A stretch of 64,000 nt of DNA from Elusimicrobiota bacterium (GCA_022072025.1 JAJVIP010000007.1:149271-213270), one strand, 5' to 3'. Positions 26,019-36,505 are shown, counted from the stretch's first letter. Notes: generated from the letters alone by a model not told the origin. A program made the numbers and translations.

Positions 26019-29000
26019 TTTGCAACGCCCACCTTATAGCGAGCCCGCGTTACGCTTCCTGAACTATCTTTTGCGGTGATTTGGAGGATATAACCCCCAT
26101 TCGCTACTACCTTTCCAGCACCATTCTTGCCATCCCAATGGACCGTGTTTTGACCAATTTTGGCACCCTCGTTGCCAATGGAAATTTCCATTCGGCGCAC
26201 CAGGTTTCCGAACAGGTCGTACAACACCAAGTCCACATCGCTATCCGCGCCCAACAGATAGCTTATGTCGGTCCCGCCTTCGGCTGGAGAAAACGGGTTG
26301 GGCATGTTGAACAAATTAGAAACACCTTTGGCGGGAAGAGCCAAGGCCGTAATGCGGAAGATGCCAAACTGCTCAATTGGAACACTGATGGTCCTGGCCC
26401 CTGGAGTATCGGATTTGGTGAGCGTGGTAATACCACTGCCCCCCAAAATTTTCCAATACTGATCCTGGCTATAGACTTCCGCCTGATCAATAAAATTATT
26501 TCGTTGTGGTTCTGGTATCGCTTGGATAGACCGTTCAAACCGCATGCGCCCAGGAGCCACCAAAACCGTGGGATGCCCTTGTGAATCAGCGGCTCTGATC
26601 TGAATGGGGCCGTAAACGATTTCTCGACCATCCAATTCAAATTGCTCCGCGGGCAGCTTAACCATCTCAACGAAAGCGTCTGTTTTCAACGCGTAGGGAG
26701 GAATAGAGAACTTCAACAGACCCTCCGGCAAGAGCGTAACAGTACCCCCGAGAGTGTGATCCATCCCACTGATGAAATGATGAGTTTGACGAATGGCTTT
26801 TCCATCCATATCCAAGACATTCAGAGTGCAATGGACCATCGCGTTACTGGGAATGGATCCCCAAAATCTCAATGTGTTACCGACCAGTCGAACCGATCCA
26901 GGCAGTTGTCTTGTTTGACCATCCACCGTCACGGTACATTTCAACGCCGCATCAGTGACAGACGTACCGTCAACACTAGCGTTTGAAATTTTCGCGCTTA
27001 CAACCGTGTTTTCTGGGCCCACAACAAAAGAAGCCGCGGGCGTCCAATCGACAAGGGCATTGGAAATGGGCACATTCACATTGTCAATGCGGAACGGCAC
27101 TGTCACCTGAGTTTCATTGCCGGCCTTGTCTTGCGCGATCACGACAAAATTGTAGTCCCCGTCCAGATATTCTGCCGCCGATGTATCCAAGGTATAGGAG
27201 TAAATGTGATTGCTGGGATCAACGTTCCCTGGGAAAAAAGCCAAAGGAGAAGCATTAATAAACATCCGGACTCCGGTCAGGGGAAGATTTGAACTATCGA
27301 AAGCTCGGGCGATAAAATTCTTAACCAAGAAAATTATTTGGTTGTTGACGGGAATATCTATATTTACCACCGGTGGCGTGTTGTCAATAAATACGGTGGT
27401 GGTTAAAGTTGTGGGCCCCGCGGCATTCATGGCGACAAATTCAATGTTGTGATTCCCATCTGCATACAACGTGCTATTTAAATTGATCTTATATTCATTG
27501 GTTCCCGCCACCTGTGTGGCGGGAATGAGGGCCCCTCCGTCAATGCGAAAACCGGCGTTTAACAAGGGACCATCGACCACCATACGCAAGGGGGTGATGG
27601 CACTGATGGCGTCATTGTTTTGGGGCGTTAAAATCGTAATAACTGGGGAAAGCACTGTTCCATTCTCAACAACCAAATGTCGTGTCACACTTCGACTGTT
27701 TCCAGATTTATCCCGAACAATCACGGCAACCTCATGCGTCCCCTCGGTTACTCCGGTACTATCCCACAAGTAAGTTAAATTGTCTGATGTAACCGTTCCT
27801 GAAGGATGAGAGACGGCAACCACCTGACCATCCAGCATTATCAAAATCTCATGAACGGAAAAGTTATCGGTTACACTCATTTCAATCGGAACTGCTCCTG
27901 ACACCTGATCCCCCTCAATCAGATTGAGTTGAGTGATGCTGGGCAATGTGTTGTCAATCGTCACATTGACCGATTGCTGAACAGTCGCTCCGGTTCCATC
28001 CTGAAAAGTCAATGAAAGTGTGGCAGACCCTTGTGAAAACGCCGTTGTATTCAAATCATAAGTCCACACATTGTCACCGGAAGTGGTCATCACCAGCGGG
28101 GACCCTCCGTTGACATTTAACACAACGCCCGACACGGGCCCACTGTTATCGGTTATATAGGCTCGAACGGGAAAACCACCCCCCCCAATGAAACTGTTGG
28201 CAGCGGGGGTGATAAATTCAGCTTGGTCGGGGAGTGGTATATTGTTGCCTCCCAATAAAACAAATGAACTTTCAATGGTGCCCACGTTACCCACAGTGTC
28301 CTGTGTCTCAATAAGAATGAAATGAAGACCATTGGACGTCACGGCGGGGAGGAATGTGTAAATATCTCCGGATTTCGTGAAGGACACTTGTGCCCCGTCG
28401 ATATACATCTTGGGTGAATCAGGTGAGATTCCATTCGATTCTGTGATTGTAAATTGGACTTGATTTAATGAACCGACCACGGAAGCGCCATTGACAGGTG
28501 AAGCGACTTCCATTATGGGCTCTGACCTGTCAAAAACCAATGTTTGTGTCGTAACGCCTAAATTTCCCAAGGTATCAATGGCTTCCGCCGTCAAAACATG
28601 TGTTCCTTCCGAATAACTATCTGTGTTAAGTAAATAAGGGAATGAAGTGGCGAGCAATTGACCATCCAATAGCAATCGAAGTTGGACGACCCCTGATCCC
28701 ATGGCATCGGTTGCTGTCACGTCCACTGAAACCTGCGATTGAATGATCCCGTTAATGGCATTGGGAGACAAGGCCATCGTCACGGTCGGAGCCGTGTTAT
28801 CGACGAACAGGTTTCGTGAAACTTTTCCGCTCACATTGTTGGCTCGGTCAAAACATTCCGAATTGAAGATGTGATGGCCATCAGCCAATAATAAAGTGTT
28901 GAAATTTTGAAACGTCCAATCAGACGTTCCACTGATGCGGATATAAGGAAGGGGTTGCGAATTTCGAGGGTCCACCAAATTGGCCCCTTGGACACCGCTG

Positions 29001-32000
29001 CCATTGGTGTCGTCAACAACTGTTACCACGAATGAAATGTTTTCCTTCACCCAAGAATTTTCCAAAGGAGACTCTGAAACTGAATAGGCGCAGGTGGGAG
29101 GCGTATTATCAATGATGACGTTGATCGCAGAAGAAGCCTTGAGACCAGCGGCATCCTGAACGACCGCCACAAATGTGTGAAGCCCATTTGGATACACAGT
29201 GGTATCAATATCAGCGGTTTGAATTCCCAAAGTTGTCCCCATTGTCGCCACCACGGGCCCATTTTCAGTTTCGTCATGCCACTTGGCACTCGTTATCTCG
29301 GGAGAAGAAATAGGGAGAAGAATGACGGCAGACAAATAATTTTCCCCAACGTTGGCCATGTAAATCATGGCATCATTGTCAGCCCGTGTGAGGCTGGGTG
29401 AATAAGTGACAATAGAATTATTCACAGTGCGATATCCACGATAAGGGAGTGGCGGAGAAACAGTGGTGAGATTAACCGCGTAATTCAAAGAAAATATTTT
29501 TTCATCCGGAAACGTAATAGGAATCATACGATCCTGAACAACTGGAAAAGGAACCCCTGGTGAACCAACGGTTATGTTAAGCCCCAAATATCCAGTTCCA
29601 GCTCGTTGATCGTCTATCAGAAGAACGGCTGAATCCATAACATCACATTTCCCTGGAGATGGGACATAGGTTGCCACAGCCCCAGTTATTGTCAGGACTC
29701 CGTGTTTAAAACCAATACCCGGCATCACCGTGTAAGTCAAAAGATCATTATCGATATCTCTTTCTGGCAATTGCATAACCAAGGGCATGCCGCAACTCGT
29801 AGAGAAGGTTTTGGTTGAAGTCATCGGATCATTGTTATTGAGATCTCTGGACAACACCAATTCAAATTGAGTGATACCCGATACAACTGCCCCTTGTTGT
29901 GTTTGCACCTCCACCTCAGGCACATTTCCATATTCGGATACCTGGTCAGGAACAGATTCTGTGGTTACCTGAAGCGATATGACCGCGATATTACTGTCAC
30001 TAAAGCCATCATTGGCTTTATAGGTCAAGCCATCGGATCCAATATAACCTGCCTGGGGCGTGTAACGAATTTGACTTCCAATGACGATGGCTGCCCCGTG
30101 AGAAGGTCCATTCACAATGTCGATAGAAAATGGGTCCCCATTCTCATCATAAACGATGGGATTGATTACCAATGACGAATCGACCGTGGTACGTTCAAAT
30201 GAATTATTTGCAATGGGAGATGGATTCGCTCCTTCAATCAAGATCGTCACGTTTGCGACATTGCTATCCACAATTCCATCATTCACTTTGTAGGTGAAAC
30301 TGTCGGCGCCGTTGTAACCGGCAGCGGGTGTGTAGGTAACCGAATTGCCACTCACCAAACCCAAGCTTCCATGTGAGGGACCCGAAACGATCACATAGGT
30401 CAGAGCGTCCCCATCTCCATCGGTCCCCACCATCGTTACTGTTTTTGCTGTGTCCTCCGAGGTTGTCTCTGAAACATTGCTCGCCACTGGGACATCATTG
30501 ACCGCATTCACTTGAATTGAAACGGTGGCTACGTTACTGTCCACGGTTCCATCGTTCACTTTGTAGGTGAAGCTATCGCTTCCGTTGTAACCGGCAGCGG
30601 GTGTGTAGGTAACCGAATTGCCACTCACCAAACCCAAGCTTCCATGCGAGGGGTCCGAAACAATCGCATAGGTCAGGGCGTCCCCATCCCCATCAGTCCC
30701 CACCATCGTTACTGTTTTTGCTGTGTCCTCCGAGGTCGTCTCTGAAACATTGCTCGCCATCGGGGCATCATTGGCTGGGTTTACCGCAATTGAAACGGTG
30801 GCTACATTACTGTCCACGGTTCCATCATTCACCTTGTAAGTGAAGCTATCGGCACCGTTGTAATTGGATGCGGGCGTGTAGGTGACCTGATTACCAGCAA
30901 CAGCACTGAGCGTTCCGTGCGATGGAGTTAAAACGATTGAATAAGTGAGAGTGTCGCCATCGACGTCACTTCCGCTGAGCGTGAGGGTCTTCTGAGTATC
31001 TTCAGTTGTCGAGTCATTGACTTCATTGGCCGTTGGCGCATGATTATCATCTTCAACAAGTATTGAAACCATCGCGATGTTGCTGTTAACCGACCCATCA
31101 TTCGCTTGATAACTGAATGTGTCCGTCCCAAGATATCCTGTGACAGGAGTATATACGACAGTGTTCCCCGTCACTGAACCCAAACTTCCGTGTGAGGGTC
31201 CAGTAACAATCGAATAGGTCAGAGGGTCTCCATCTCCATCTGATGCCACCATCGTTACCGCATAGGCCGTATCTAAAAATGTTCCTCCAGAAATATTGTT
31301 GGCAACGGGTGCTTCATTGACTGCATTTACTTGAAGGGAAACGGTGGCCACATTACTGTCCACGGTTCCATCGTTCACTTTGTAGGTAAAGCTATCGCTT
31401 CCGTTGTAACCGGCAGCGGGTGTGTAGGTACCTTGGTTTCCCGAAACAGCGCTGAGCGTTCCATGCGACGGAGTTAAAACGATTGAATAAGTAAGAGTGT
31501 CTCCATCACTATCACTCGCAATGAGCGTAACTATTTTCGCTGTGTCCTCGGAGGTTGTCTCAGAAACATTGCTCGCCACCGGCGCATCATTGACTGGGTT
31601 TACCGTAATTGAAACGGTCGCCACATTACTATCCACGGTTCCATCGTTCACTTTGTAGGTGAAACTGTCGCTTCCGTTGTAACCTGCAGCGGGCGTGTAG
31701 GTAACCGAATTGCCACTCACCAAACCCAAGCTTCCATGCGAGGGACCCGACACAATCACATAGGTCAGAGCGTCCCCATCTCCATCGGTCCCCACCATCG
31801 TTACTGTTTTTGCTGTGTCTTCTGAGGTCGTCTCGGAAACATTGGCGGCGGTCGGTGCATCATTCACTGCATTTACTTGAAGGGAAACGGTGGCCACATT
31901 GCTATCCACAGTTCCATCATTCACTTTGTAGGTAAAGCTATCGCTTCCGTTGTAACCGGCGGCAGGTGTGTAGGTCACTTGATTTCCAGAAACAGCACTG

Positions 32001-35000
32001 AGCGTTCCATGCGACGGAGTTAAAACGATTGAATAAGTAAGAGTGTCTCCATCACTATCACTCGCAATGAGCGTAACTATTTTCGCTGTGTCCTCGGAGG
32101 TTGTCTCAGAAACATTGCTCGCCACCGGCGCATCATTGACTGGGTTTACCGTAATTGAAACGGTCGCCACATTACTATCCACGGTTCCATCGTTCACTTT
32201 GTAGGTGAAACTGTCGCTTCCGTTGTAACCTGCAGCGGGCGTGTAGGTAACCGAATTGCCACTCACCAAACCCAAGCTTCCATGCGAGGGACCCGACACA
32301 ATCACATAGGTCAGAGCGTCCCCATCTCCATCGGTCCCCACCATCGTTACTGTTTTTGCTGTGTCTTCTGAGGTCGTCTCGGAAACATTGGCGGCGGTCG
32401 GTGCATCATTCACTGCATTTACTTGAAGGGAAACGGTGGCCACATTGCTATCCACAGTTCCATCATTCACTTTGTAGGTAAAGCTATCGCTTCCGTTGTA
32501 ACCGGCGGCAGGTGTGTAGGTCACTTGATTTCCAGAAACAGCGCTGAGCGTTCCATGCGACGGAGTTAAAACGATTGAATAAGTAAGAGTGTCTCCATCA
32601 CTATCACTCGCACTGAGCGTAACTATTTTCGCTGTGTCCTCGGAGGTTGTCTCAGAAACATTGCTCGCCATCGGCGCATCATTGACTGCATTTACTTGAA
32701 TTGAAACGGTCGCCACATTGCTATCCACAGATCCGTCGTTCACTTTGTAGGTGAAACTGTCGCTTCCGTTGTAACCGGCAGCAGGTGTGTAGGTCACTTG
32801 GTTTCCAGAAACAGCACTGAGCGTTCCATGCGACGGAGTTAAAACGATTGAATAAGTGAGAGTGTCACCATCACCATCACTCGCACTGAGCGTAACCATT
32901 TTTGCCGTATCCTCCGAGGTCGTCTCTGAAACATTGCTCGCCACCGGCGCATCATTGACTGCATTTACTTGAATTGAAACGGTGGCTACGTTACTATCCA
33001 CGGTTCCATCGTTCACTTTGTAAGTGAAGCTATCGCTTCCGTTGTAACCGGCAGCGGGTGTGTAGGTCACTTGGTTTCCCGAAACAGCGCTGAGCGTTCC
33101 ATGCGACGGAGTTAAAACGATTGAATATGTAAGAGTGTCTCCATCACTATCACTCGCACTGAGCGTAACCATTTTCGCTGTGTCCTCCGAGGTTATCTCT
33201 GAAACATTGCTCGCCACTGGGGCATCATTGACTGGATTTACTTGAAGGGAAACGGTCGCCACATTGCTATCCACTGTTCCGTCGTTCACTTTGTAGGTAA
33301 AGCTATCGCTTCCGTTGTAACCGGCAGCGGGTGTGTAGGTAACCGAATTGCCACTCACCAAACCCAAGGTCCCGTGCGAGGGGCCCGACACAATCGCATA
33401 GGTCAGGGCGTCCCCATCTCCATCGGTTCCCACCATCGTGACTGTTTTCGCTGTGTCCTCGGAGGTTGTCTCAGAAACATTGCTCGCCACCGGCGCATCA
33501 TTGACTGCATTTACTTGAATTGAAACGGTCGCCTCATTGCTATCCACAGTTCCATCATTCACTTTGTAGGTAAAGCTATCGCTTCCGTTGTAACCGGCAG
33601 CGGGTGTGTAGGTCACTTGATTTCCAGAAACAGCACTGAGCGTTCCATGTGAGGGAGTTAAAACGATTGAATAAGTAAGAGTGTCTCCATCACTATCACT
33701 CGCACTGAGCGTAACTATTTTCGCTACGTCCTCGGAGGTCGTCTCTGAAACATTGCTCGCCACCGGCGCATCATTGACTGCATTTACTTGAATTGAAACG
33801 GTGGCTACGTTACTATCCACGGTTCCATCGTTCACTTTGTAAGTGAAGCTATCGCTTCCGTTGTAACCGGCAGCGGGTGTGTAGGTCACTTGGTTTCCCG
33901 AAACAGCGCTGAGCGTTCCATGCGACGGAGTTAAAACGATTGAATATGTAAGAGTGTCTCCATCACTATCACTCGCACTGAGCGTAACCATTTTCGCTGT
34001 GTCCTCCGAGGTTATCTCTGAAACATTGCTCGCCACTGGGGCATCATTGACTGGATTTACTTGAAGGGAAACGGTCGCCACATTGCTATCCACTGTTCCG
34101 TCGTTCACTTTGTAGGTAAAGCTATCGCTTCCGTTGTAACCGGCAGCGGGTGTGTAGGTAACCGAATTGCCACTCACCAAACCCAAGGTCCCGTGCGAGG
34201 GGCCCGACACAATCGCATAGGTCAGGGCGTCCCCATCTCCATCGGTTCCCACCATCGTGACTGTTTTCGCTGTGTCCTCGGAGGTTGTCTCAGAAACATT
34301 GCTCGCCACCGGCGCATCATTGACTGCATTTACTTGAATTGAAACGGTCGCCTCATTGCTATCCACAGTTCCATCATTCACTTTGTAGGTAAAGCTATCG
34401 CTTCCGTTGTAACCGGCGGCAGGTGTGTAGGTCACTTGATTTCCAGAAACAGCACTGAGCGTTCCATGCGACGGAGTTAAAACGATTGAATAAGTAAGAG
34501 TGTCTCCATCACTATCACTCGCAATGAGCGTAACTATTTTCGCTGTGTCCTCGGAGGTTGTCTCAGAAACATTGCTCGCCATCGGCGCATCATTGACTGC
34601 ATTTACTTGAATTGAAACGGTGGCTACATTACTGTCCACGGTTCCATCATTCACCTTGTAAGTGAAGCTATCGGCACCGTTGTAATTGGATGCGGGTGTG
34701 TAGGTAACCGAATTGCCACTCACCAAACCCAAAGTCCCGTGCGAGGGACCCGACACAATCGCATAGGTCAGGGCGTCCCCATCCCCATCGGCCCCCACCA
34801 TCGTGACTGTTTTCGCTGTGTCCTCGGAGGTTGTCTCAGAAACATTGCTCGCCACCGGCGCATCATTGACTGCATTTACTTGAATTGAAACGGTCGCCAC
34901 ATTACTATCCACGGTTCCGTCGTTCACTTTGTAGGTAAAGCTATCGCTTCCGTTGTAACCGGCAGCAGGTGTGTAGGTCACTTGATCTCCTGAAACAGAA

Positions 35001-36031
35001 TCGAGTGTTCCATGTAAGGGGCCCGAAACTATTACATAGGTCAGGGTGTCTCCATCTCCATCACTCCCCAACATCGTTACCGCTATTGCTGTGTTCTCGG
35101 AAGTCGTCTCTGAAATATTGTTGGCCACCGGAGCATCATTGGCCGCATTCACTTGAATTGAAACGGCCGCCACATTGCTATCAACCGTTCCATCGTTCAC
35201 CTTGTAAGTAAAACTATCGCTTCCGTTGTAATTGGTGCCGGGCGTGTAAGTCACTTGGTTTCCAGATACGGCGCTGAGTGTTCCATGCAACGGACCAGAA
35301 ACGATTGAGTAGGTCAGGGTGTCGCCATCCCCATCGCTCCCGACCATCGTTACCGCTTTAGGGGTGTCCTCTAAGGTGATATCGGAAACATTGTTGGCGA
35401 CTGGCGCATCGTTCACCCCATTCACTTGCAGTGAAACCGTCGCCAGGTTGCTGTCTTCTGTTCCATCATTGACTTTATAAGTGAAACTATCGGGGCCAAC
35501 ATAGCCAGAAGTTGGAGTGTAATTAATGGATGCACCCACGGGTGCGTCAACTGTTCCATGTGAGGGACCATCAACGACGATGTATTGTAAGGTGTCGCCG
35601 TCCCCATCACTGGCCATTAGCAAGATTGAGGTTTGTGTATTCTCATCCACATTCGCGGAAACATCATTTGCTATGGGACCATTGTTGCCGCCTTGAACCA
35701 TGATTAACATTGTTGCTTCATTGCTATCAGCAAATCCATCGTTGGCAATAAATGTAAATGAATCAGTTCCGGTAAAATTTAAATTGGGAGTATAAGTAAC
35801 TGCATCGCCCAGAACTTGCTCCAAACTTCCATTGGAGACTCCGGTTACAATTGAAAATGTCAGCGGGTCCCCATCTGGATCAGTCGCAATGAGAGGAATC
35901 GTGATAGGCGTATTAATTAATGTTGTTTCTGCATGACTGGCTGCGACGGGAGGTTGGTTTTCACACCGTCCCAATGAAGGGAAAAAAATGACTCCTATTA
36001 ACAATACCCCTAATGAATATTTTTGATTCAT
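26015..36031 (-). CDS. Giant secreted tandem-repeat (cadherin/VCBS-like) protein with FlgD-like tail
   Basis: About 3338 aa. Signal peptide about 1-23 (MNQKYSLGVLLIGVIFF then a cut near GRCENQ). Residues about 25-2026 are 22 tandem 91-aa repeats, each with DAPVAxNVSE, DGDGDxLTY, GPSHGTL, VTYTPAAGYNGSDSFTYK and VNDGTVDSN blocks. This is the 'tandem-95'/cadherin-like repeat group, where Asp-rich D-x-D-G-D loops usually bind calcium. The last about 1300 residues align along their whole length with the 1355-aa protein at 18398, including Ig-like domains and the NMPNPFSPAEGGTD FlgD-like tail. The frame is open to 36064, but ATG 36031 is preferred, with AGGA seven bases upstream. Likely a long calcium-stiffened adhesin or surface fibre. 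Confidence 0.87.
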   Translation of the reverse strand: MNQKYSLGVLLIGVIFFPSLGRCENQPPVAASHAETTLINTPITIPLIATDPDGDPLTFSIVTGVSNGSLEQVLGDAVTYTPNLNFTGTDSFTFIANDGFADSNEATMLIMVQGGNNGPIANDVSANVDENTQTSILLMASDGDGDTLQYIVVDGPSHGTVDAPVGASINYTPTSGYVGPDSFTYKVNDGTEDSNLATVSLQVNGVNDAPVANNVSDITLEDTPKAVTMVGSDGDGDTLTYSIVSGPLHGTLSAVSGNQVTYTPGTNYNGSDSFTYKVNDGTVDSNVAAVSIQVNAANDAPVANNISETTSENTAIAVTMLGSDGDGDTLTYVIVSGPLHGTLDSVSGDQVTYTPAAGYNGSDSFTYKVNDGTVDSNVATVSIQVNAVNDAPVASNVSETTSEDTAKTVTMVGADGDGDALTYAIVSGPSHGTLGLVSGNSVTYTPASNYNGADSFTYKVNDGTVDSNVATVSIQVNAVNDAPMASNVSETTSEDTAKIVTLIASDSDGDTLTYSIVLTPSHGTLSAVSGNQVTYTPAAGYNGSDSFTYKVNDGTVDSNEATVSIQVNAVNDAPVASNVSETTSEDTAKTVTMVGTDGDGDALTYAIVSGPSHGTLGLVSGNSVTYTPAAGYNGSDSFTYKVNDGTVDSNVATVSLQVNPVNDAPVASNVSEITSEDTAKMVTLSASDSDGDTLTYSIVLTPSHGTLSAVSGNQVTYTPAAGYNGSDSFTYKVNDGTVDSNVATVSIQVNAVNDAPVASNVSETTSEDVAKIVTLSASDSDGDTLTYSIVLTPSHGTLSAVSGNQVTYTPAAGYNGSDSFTYKVNDGTVDSNEATVSIQVNAVNDAPVASNVSETTSEDTAKTVTMVGTDGDGDALTYAIVSGPSHGTLGLVSGNSVTYTPAAGYNGSDSFTYKVNDGTVDSNVATVSLQVNPVNDAPVASNVSEITSEDTAKMVTLSASDSDGDTLTYSIVLTPSHGTLSAVSGNQVTYTPAAGYNGSDSFTYKVNDGTVDSNVATVSIQVNAVNDAPVASNVSETTSEDTAKMVTLSASDGDGDTLTYSIVLTPSHGTLSAVSGNQVTYTPAAGYNGSDSFTYKVNDGSVDSNVATVSIQVNAVNDAPMASNVSETTSEDTAKIVTLSASDSDGDTLTYSIVLTPSHGTLSAVSGNQVTYTPAAGYNGSDSFTYKVNDGTVDSNVATVSLQVNAVNDAPTAANVSETTSEDTAKTVTMVGTDGDGDALTYVIVSGPSHGSLGLVSGNSVTYTPAAGYNGSDSFTYKVNDGTVDSNVATVSITVNPVNDAPVASNVSETTSEDTAKIVTLIASDSDGDTLTYSIVLTPSHGTLSAVSGNQVTYTPAAGYNGSDSFTYKVNDGTVDSNVATVSLQVNAVNDAPTAANVSETTSEDTAKTVTMVGTDGDGDALTYVIVSGPSHGSLGLVSGNSVTYTPAAGYNGSDSFTYKVNDGTVDSNVATVSITVNPVNDAPVASNVSETTSEDTAKIVTLIASDSDGDTLTYSIVLTPSHGTLSAVSGNQGTYTPAAGYNGSDSFTYKVNDGTVDSNVATVSLQVNAVNEAPVANNISGGTFLDTAYAVTMVASDGDGDPLTYSIVTGPSHGSLGSVTGNTVVYTPVTGYLGTDTFSYQANDGSVNSNIAMVSILVEDDNHAPTANEVNDSTTEDTQKTLTLSGSDVDGDTLTYSIVLTPSHGTLSAVAGNQVTYTPASNYNGADSFTYKVNDGTVDSNVATVSIAVNPANDAPMASNVSETTSEDTAKTVTMVGTDGDGDALTYAIVSDPSHGSLGLVSGNSVTYTPAAGYNGSDSFTYKVNDGTVDSNVATVSIQVNAVNDVPVASNVSETTSEDTAKTVTMVGTDGDGDALTYVIVSGPSHGSLGLVSGNSVTYTPAAGYNGADSFTYKVNDGIVDSNVANVTILIEGANPSPIANNSFERTTVDSSLVINPIVYDENGDPFSIDIVNGPSHGAAIVIGSQIRYTPQAGYIGSDGLTYKANDGFSDSNIAVISLQVTTESVPDQVSEYGNVPEVEVQTQQGAVVSGITQFELVLSRDLNNNDPMTSTKTFSTSCGMPLVMQLPERDIDNDLLTYTVMPGIGFKHGVLTITGAVATYVPSPGKCDVMDSAVLLIDDQRAGTGYLGLNITVGSPGVPFPVVQDRMIPITFPDEKIFSLNYAVNLTTVSPPLPYRGYRTVNNSIVTYSPSLTRADNDAMIYMANVGENYLSAVILLPISSPEITSAKWHDETENGPVVATMGTTLGIQTADIDTTVYPNGLHTFVAVVQDAAGLKASSAINVIIDNTPPTCAYSVSESPLENSWVKENISFVVTVVDDTNGSGVQGANLVDPRNSQPLPYIRISGTSDWTFQNFNTLLLADGHHIFNSECFDRANNVSGKVSRNLFVDNTAPTVTMALSPNAINGIIQSQVSVDVTATDAMGSGVVQLRLLLDGQLLATSFPYLLNTDSYSEGTHVLTAEAIDTLGNLGVTTQTLVFDRSEPIMEVASPVNGASVVGSLNQVQFTITESNGISPDSPKMYIDGAQVSFTKSGDIYTFLPAVTSNGLHFILIETQDTVGNVGTIESSFVLLGGNNIPLPDQAEFITPAANSFIGGGGFPVRAYITDNSGPVSGVVLNVNGGSPLVMTTSGDNVWTYDLNTTAFSQGSATLSLTFQDGTGATVQQSVNVTIDNTLPSITQLNLIEGDQVSGAVPIEMSVTDNFSVHEILIMLDGQVVAVSHPSGTVTSDNLTYLWDSTGVTEGTHEVAVIVRDKSGNSRSVTRHLVVENGTVLSPVITILTPQNNDAISAITPLRMVVDGPLLNAGFRIDGGALIPATQVAGTNEYKINLNSTLYADGNHNIEFVAMNAAGPTTLTTTVFIDNTPPVVNIDIPVNNQIIFLVKNFIARAFDSSNLPLTGVRMFINASPLAFFPGNVDPSNHIYSYTLDTSAAEYLDGDYNFVVIAQDKAGNETQVTVPFRIDNVNVPISNALVDWTPAASFVVGPENTVVSAKISNASVDGTSVTDAALKCTVTVDGQTRQLPGSVRLVGNTLRFWGSIPSNAMVHCTLNVLDMDGKAIRQTHHFISGMDHTLGGTVTLLPEGLLKFSIPPYALKTDAFVEMVKLPAEQFELDGREIVYGPIQIRAADSQGHPTVLVAPGRMRFERSIQAIPEPQRNNFIDQAEVYSQDQYWKILGGSGITTLTKSDTPGARTISVPIEQFGIFRITALALPAKGVSNLFNMPNPFSPAEGGTDISYLLGADSDVDLVLYDLFGNLVRRMEISIGNEGAKIGQNTVHWDGKNGAGKVVANGGYILQITAKDSSGSVTRARYKVGVAK
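31452..32542 (-). repeat. 546-bp (2-unit) higher-order duplication within the array
   Basis: Bases 31452-31996 match 31998-32542 with an offset of exactly 546 (2 x 273), with no difference seen. The match is bounded by a G/A difference at 31451/31997 and an A/G difference at 31997/32543. Confidence 0.85.
32916..34417 (-). repeat. 819-bp (3-unit) higher-order duplication within the array
   Basis: Bases 32916-33598 reappear at 33735-34417 with an offset of exactly 819 (3 x 273). I saw no difference across about 683 bp. Flanking mismatches at 32915/33734 and 33599/34418 bound the match. Confidence 0.85.
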
Positions 36032-36204
36032 AATATTCCTAAATTTTTCCCTTTTCCTTTTCATTCATATGTATCCAGTGTAAAGGCTTCTTTTAGTTTA
36101 GTCTCTATGCGACACTTTTTCCCTCAAAAAAATCTAATTTCTCAGAGGGCAGAATAAGGGTTTGCAACAACGATGCCGTAACTAAAAATGGCATACTTTT
36201 CGAT

Positions 36205-36471
36205 ATGAATAACCTATGGCACGACTTGGGTTTGTTGGCAGCGGTGGTGATGCCGCTGTGGAATATCCCCTTGATTTATCGCATCGTTCAGAGGAAAACC
36301 TCGGCAGACATCAGTTTGGGGTGGCTTTTTGGGGTCTGGGGGTGCATTTTGCTCATGCTGCCCTCTGCCTTGCAATCTCGAGAAATTCAACTCAAGGCGT
36401 TTGGTATCAGCAATGTAATTTTCTTTACCGCAGTTGTGGTAGCGGTTTTGATATACCGGAAAAAAAGGTAA
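36205..36471 (+). CDS. SemiSWEET/PQ-loop-like small transporter
   Basis: 88 aa, three hydrophobic helices, the size of bacterial SemiSWEET sugar transporters, which act as dimers of three-helix bundles. The block [25 protein letters not shown] corresponds to the PQ-loop helix; the usual Pro-Gln is replaced by Pro-Leu, and the following K-(T/S)-(S/A)-x-(D/E)-(I/L)-S motif is kept. A second landmark is the Asn in GISNVIFF in TM3, matching the conserved Asn of SemiSWEET. No Shine-Dalgarno precedes the ATG. A TTGCAA box at 36162 with an A-rich -10-like stretch near 36184 suggests a short leader. clpP follows 34 bases later. Substrate unknown. The spacer 36065-36204 otherwise holds only the divergent promoter region and an ATGCC/GGCAT dyad near 36172-36193. 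Confidence 0.72.
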   Translation: MNNLWHDLGLLAAVVMPLWNIPLIYRIVQRKTSADISLGWLFGVWGCILLMLPSALQSREIQLKAFGISNVIFFTAVVVAVLIYRKKR

Positions 36472-36505
36472 AAGAAAAACCGCAACAACAATAAAAGGAG
36501 TGGCC

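Larger units (their letters stand above)
29954..35959 (-). repeat. 22 tandem 273-bp coding repeats
   Basis: Twenty-two consecutive units of 91 codons lie inside the giant gene. Outer units (1-4 and 18-22) have diverged; inner units are near-identical in DNA. Two inner unit types recur, one with GPSHGTLGLVSGNS and one with LTPSHGTLSAVSGNQ, and they partly alternate. The array is phased with the reading frame, so unit gain or loss keeps the protein open. Confidence 0.93.

Noticed and set aside
33242..34342. Two identical 93-codon open frames opposite the repeat array
   Set aside because: They are identical only because the DNA is a 819-bp duplication; they are shadows of the 91-aa repeat.
29954..35959. 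Possible CRISPR array because of regular repeats
   Set aside because: Unit length is 273 bp, there are no short unique spacers, and the repeats are coding and in frame.
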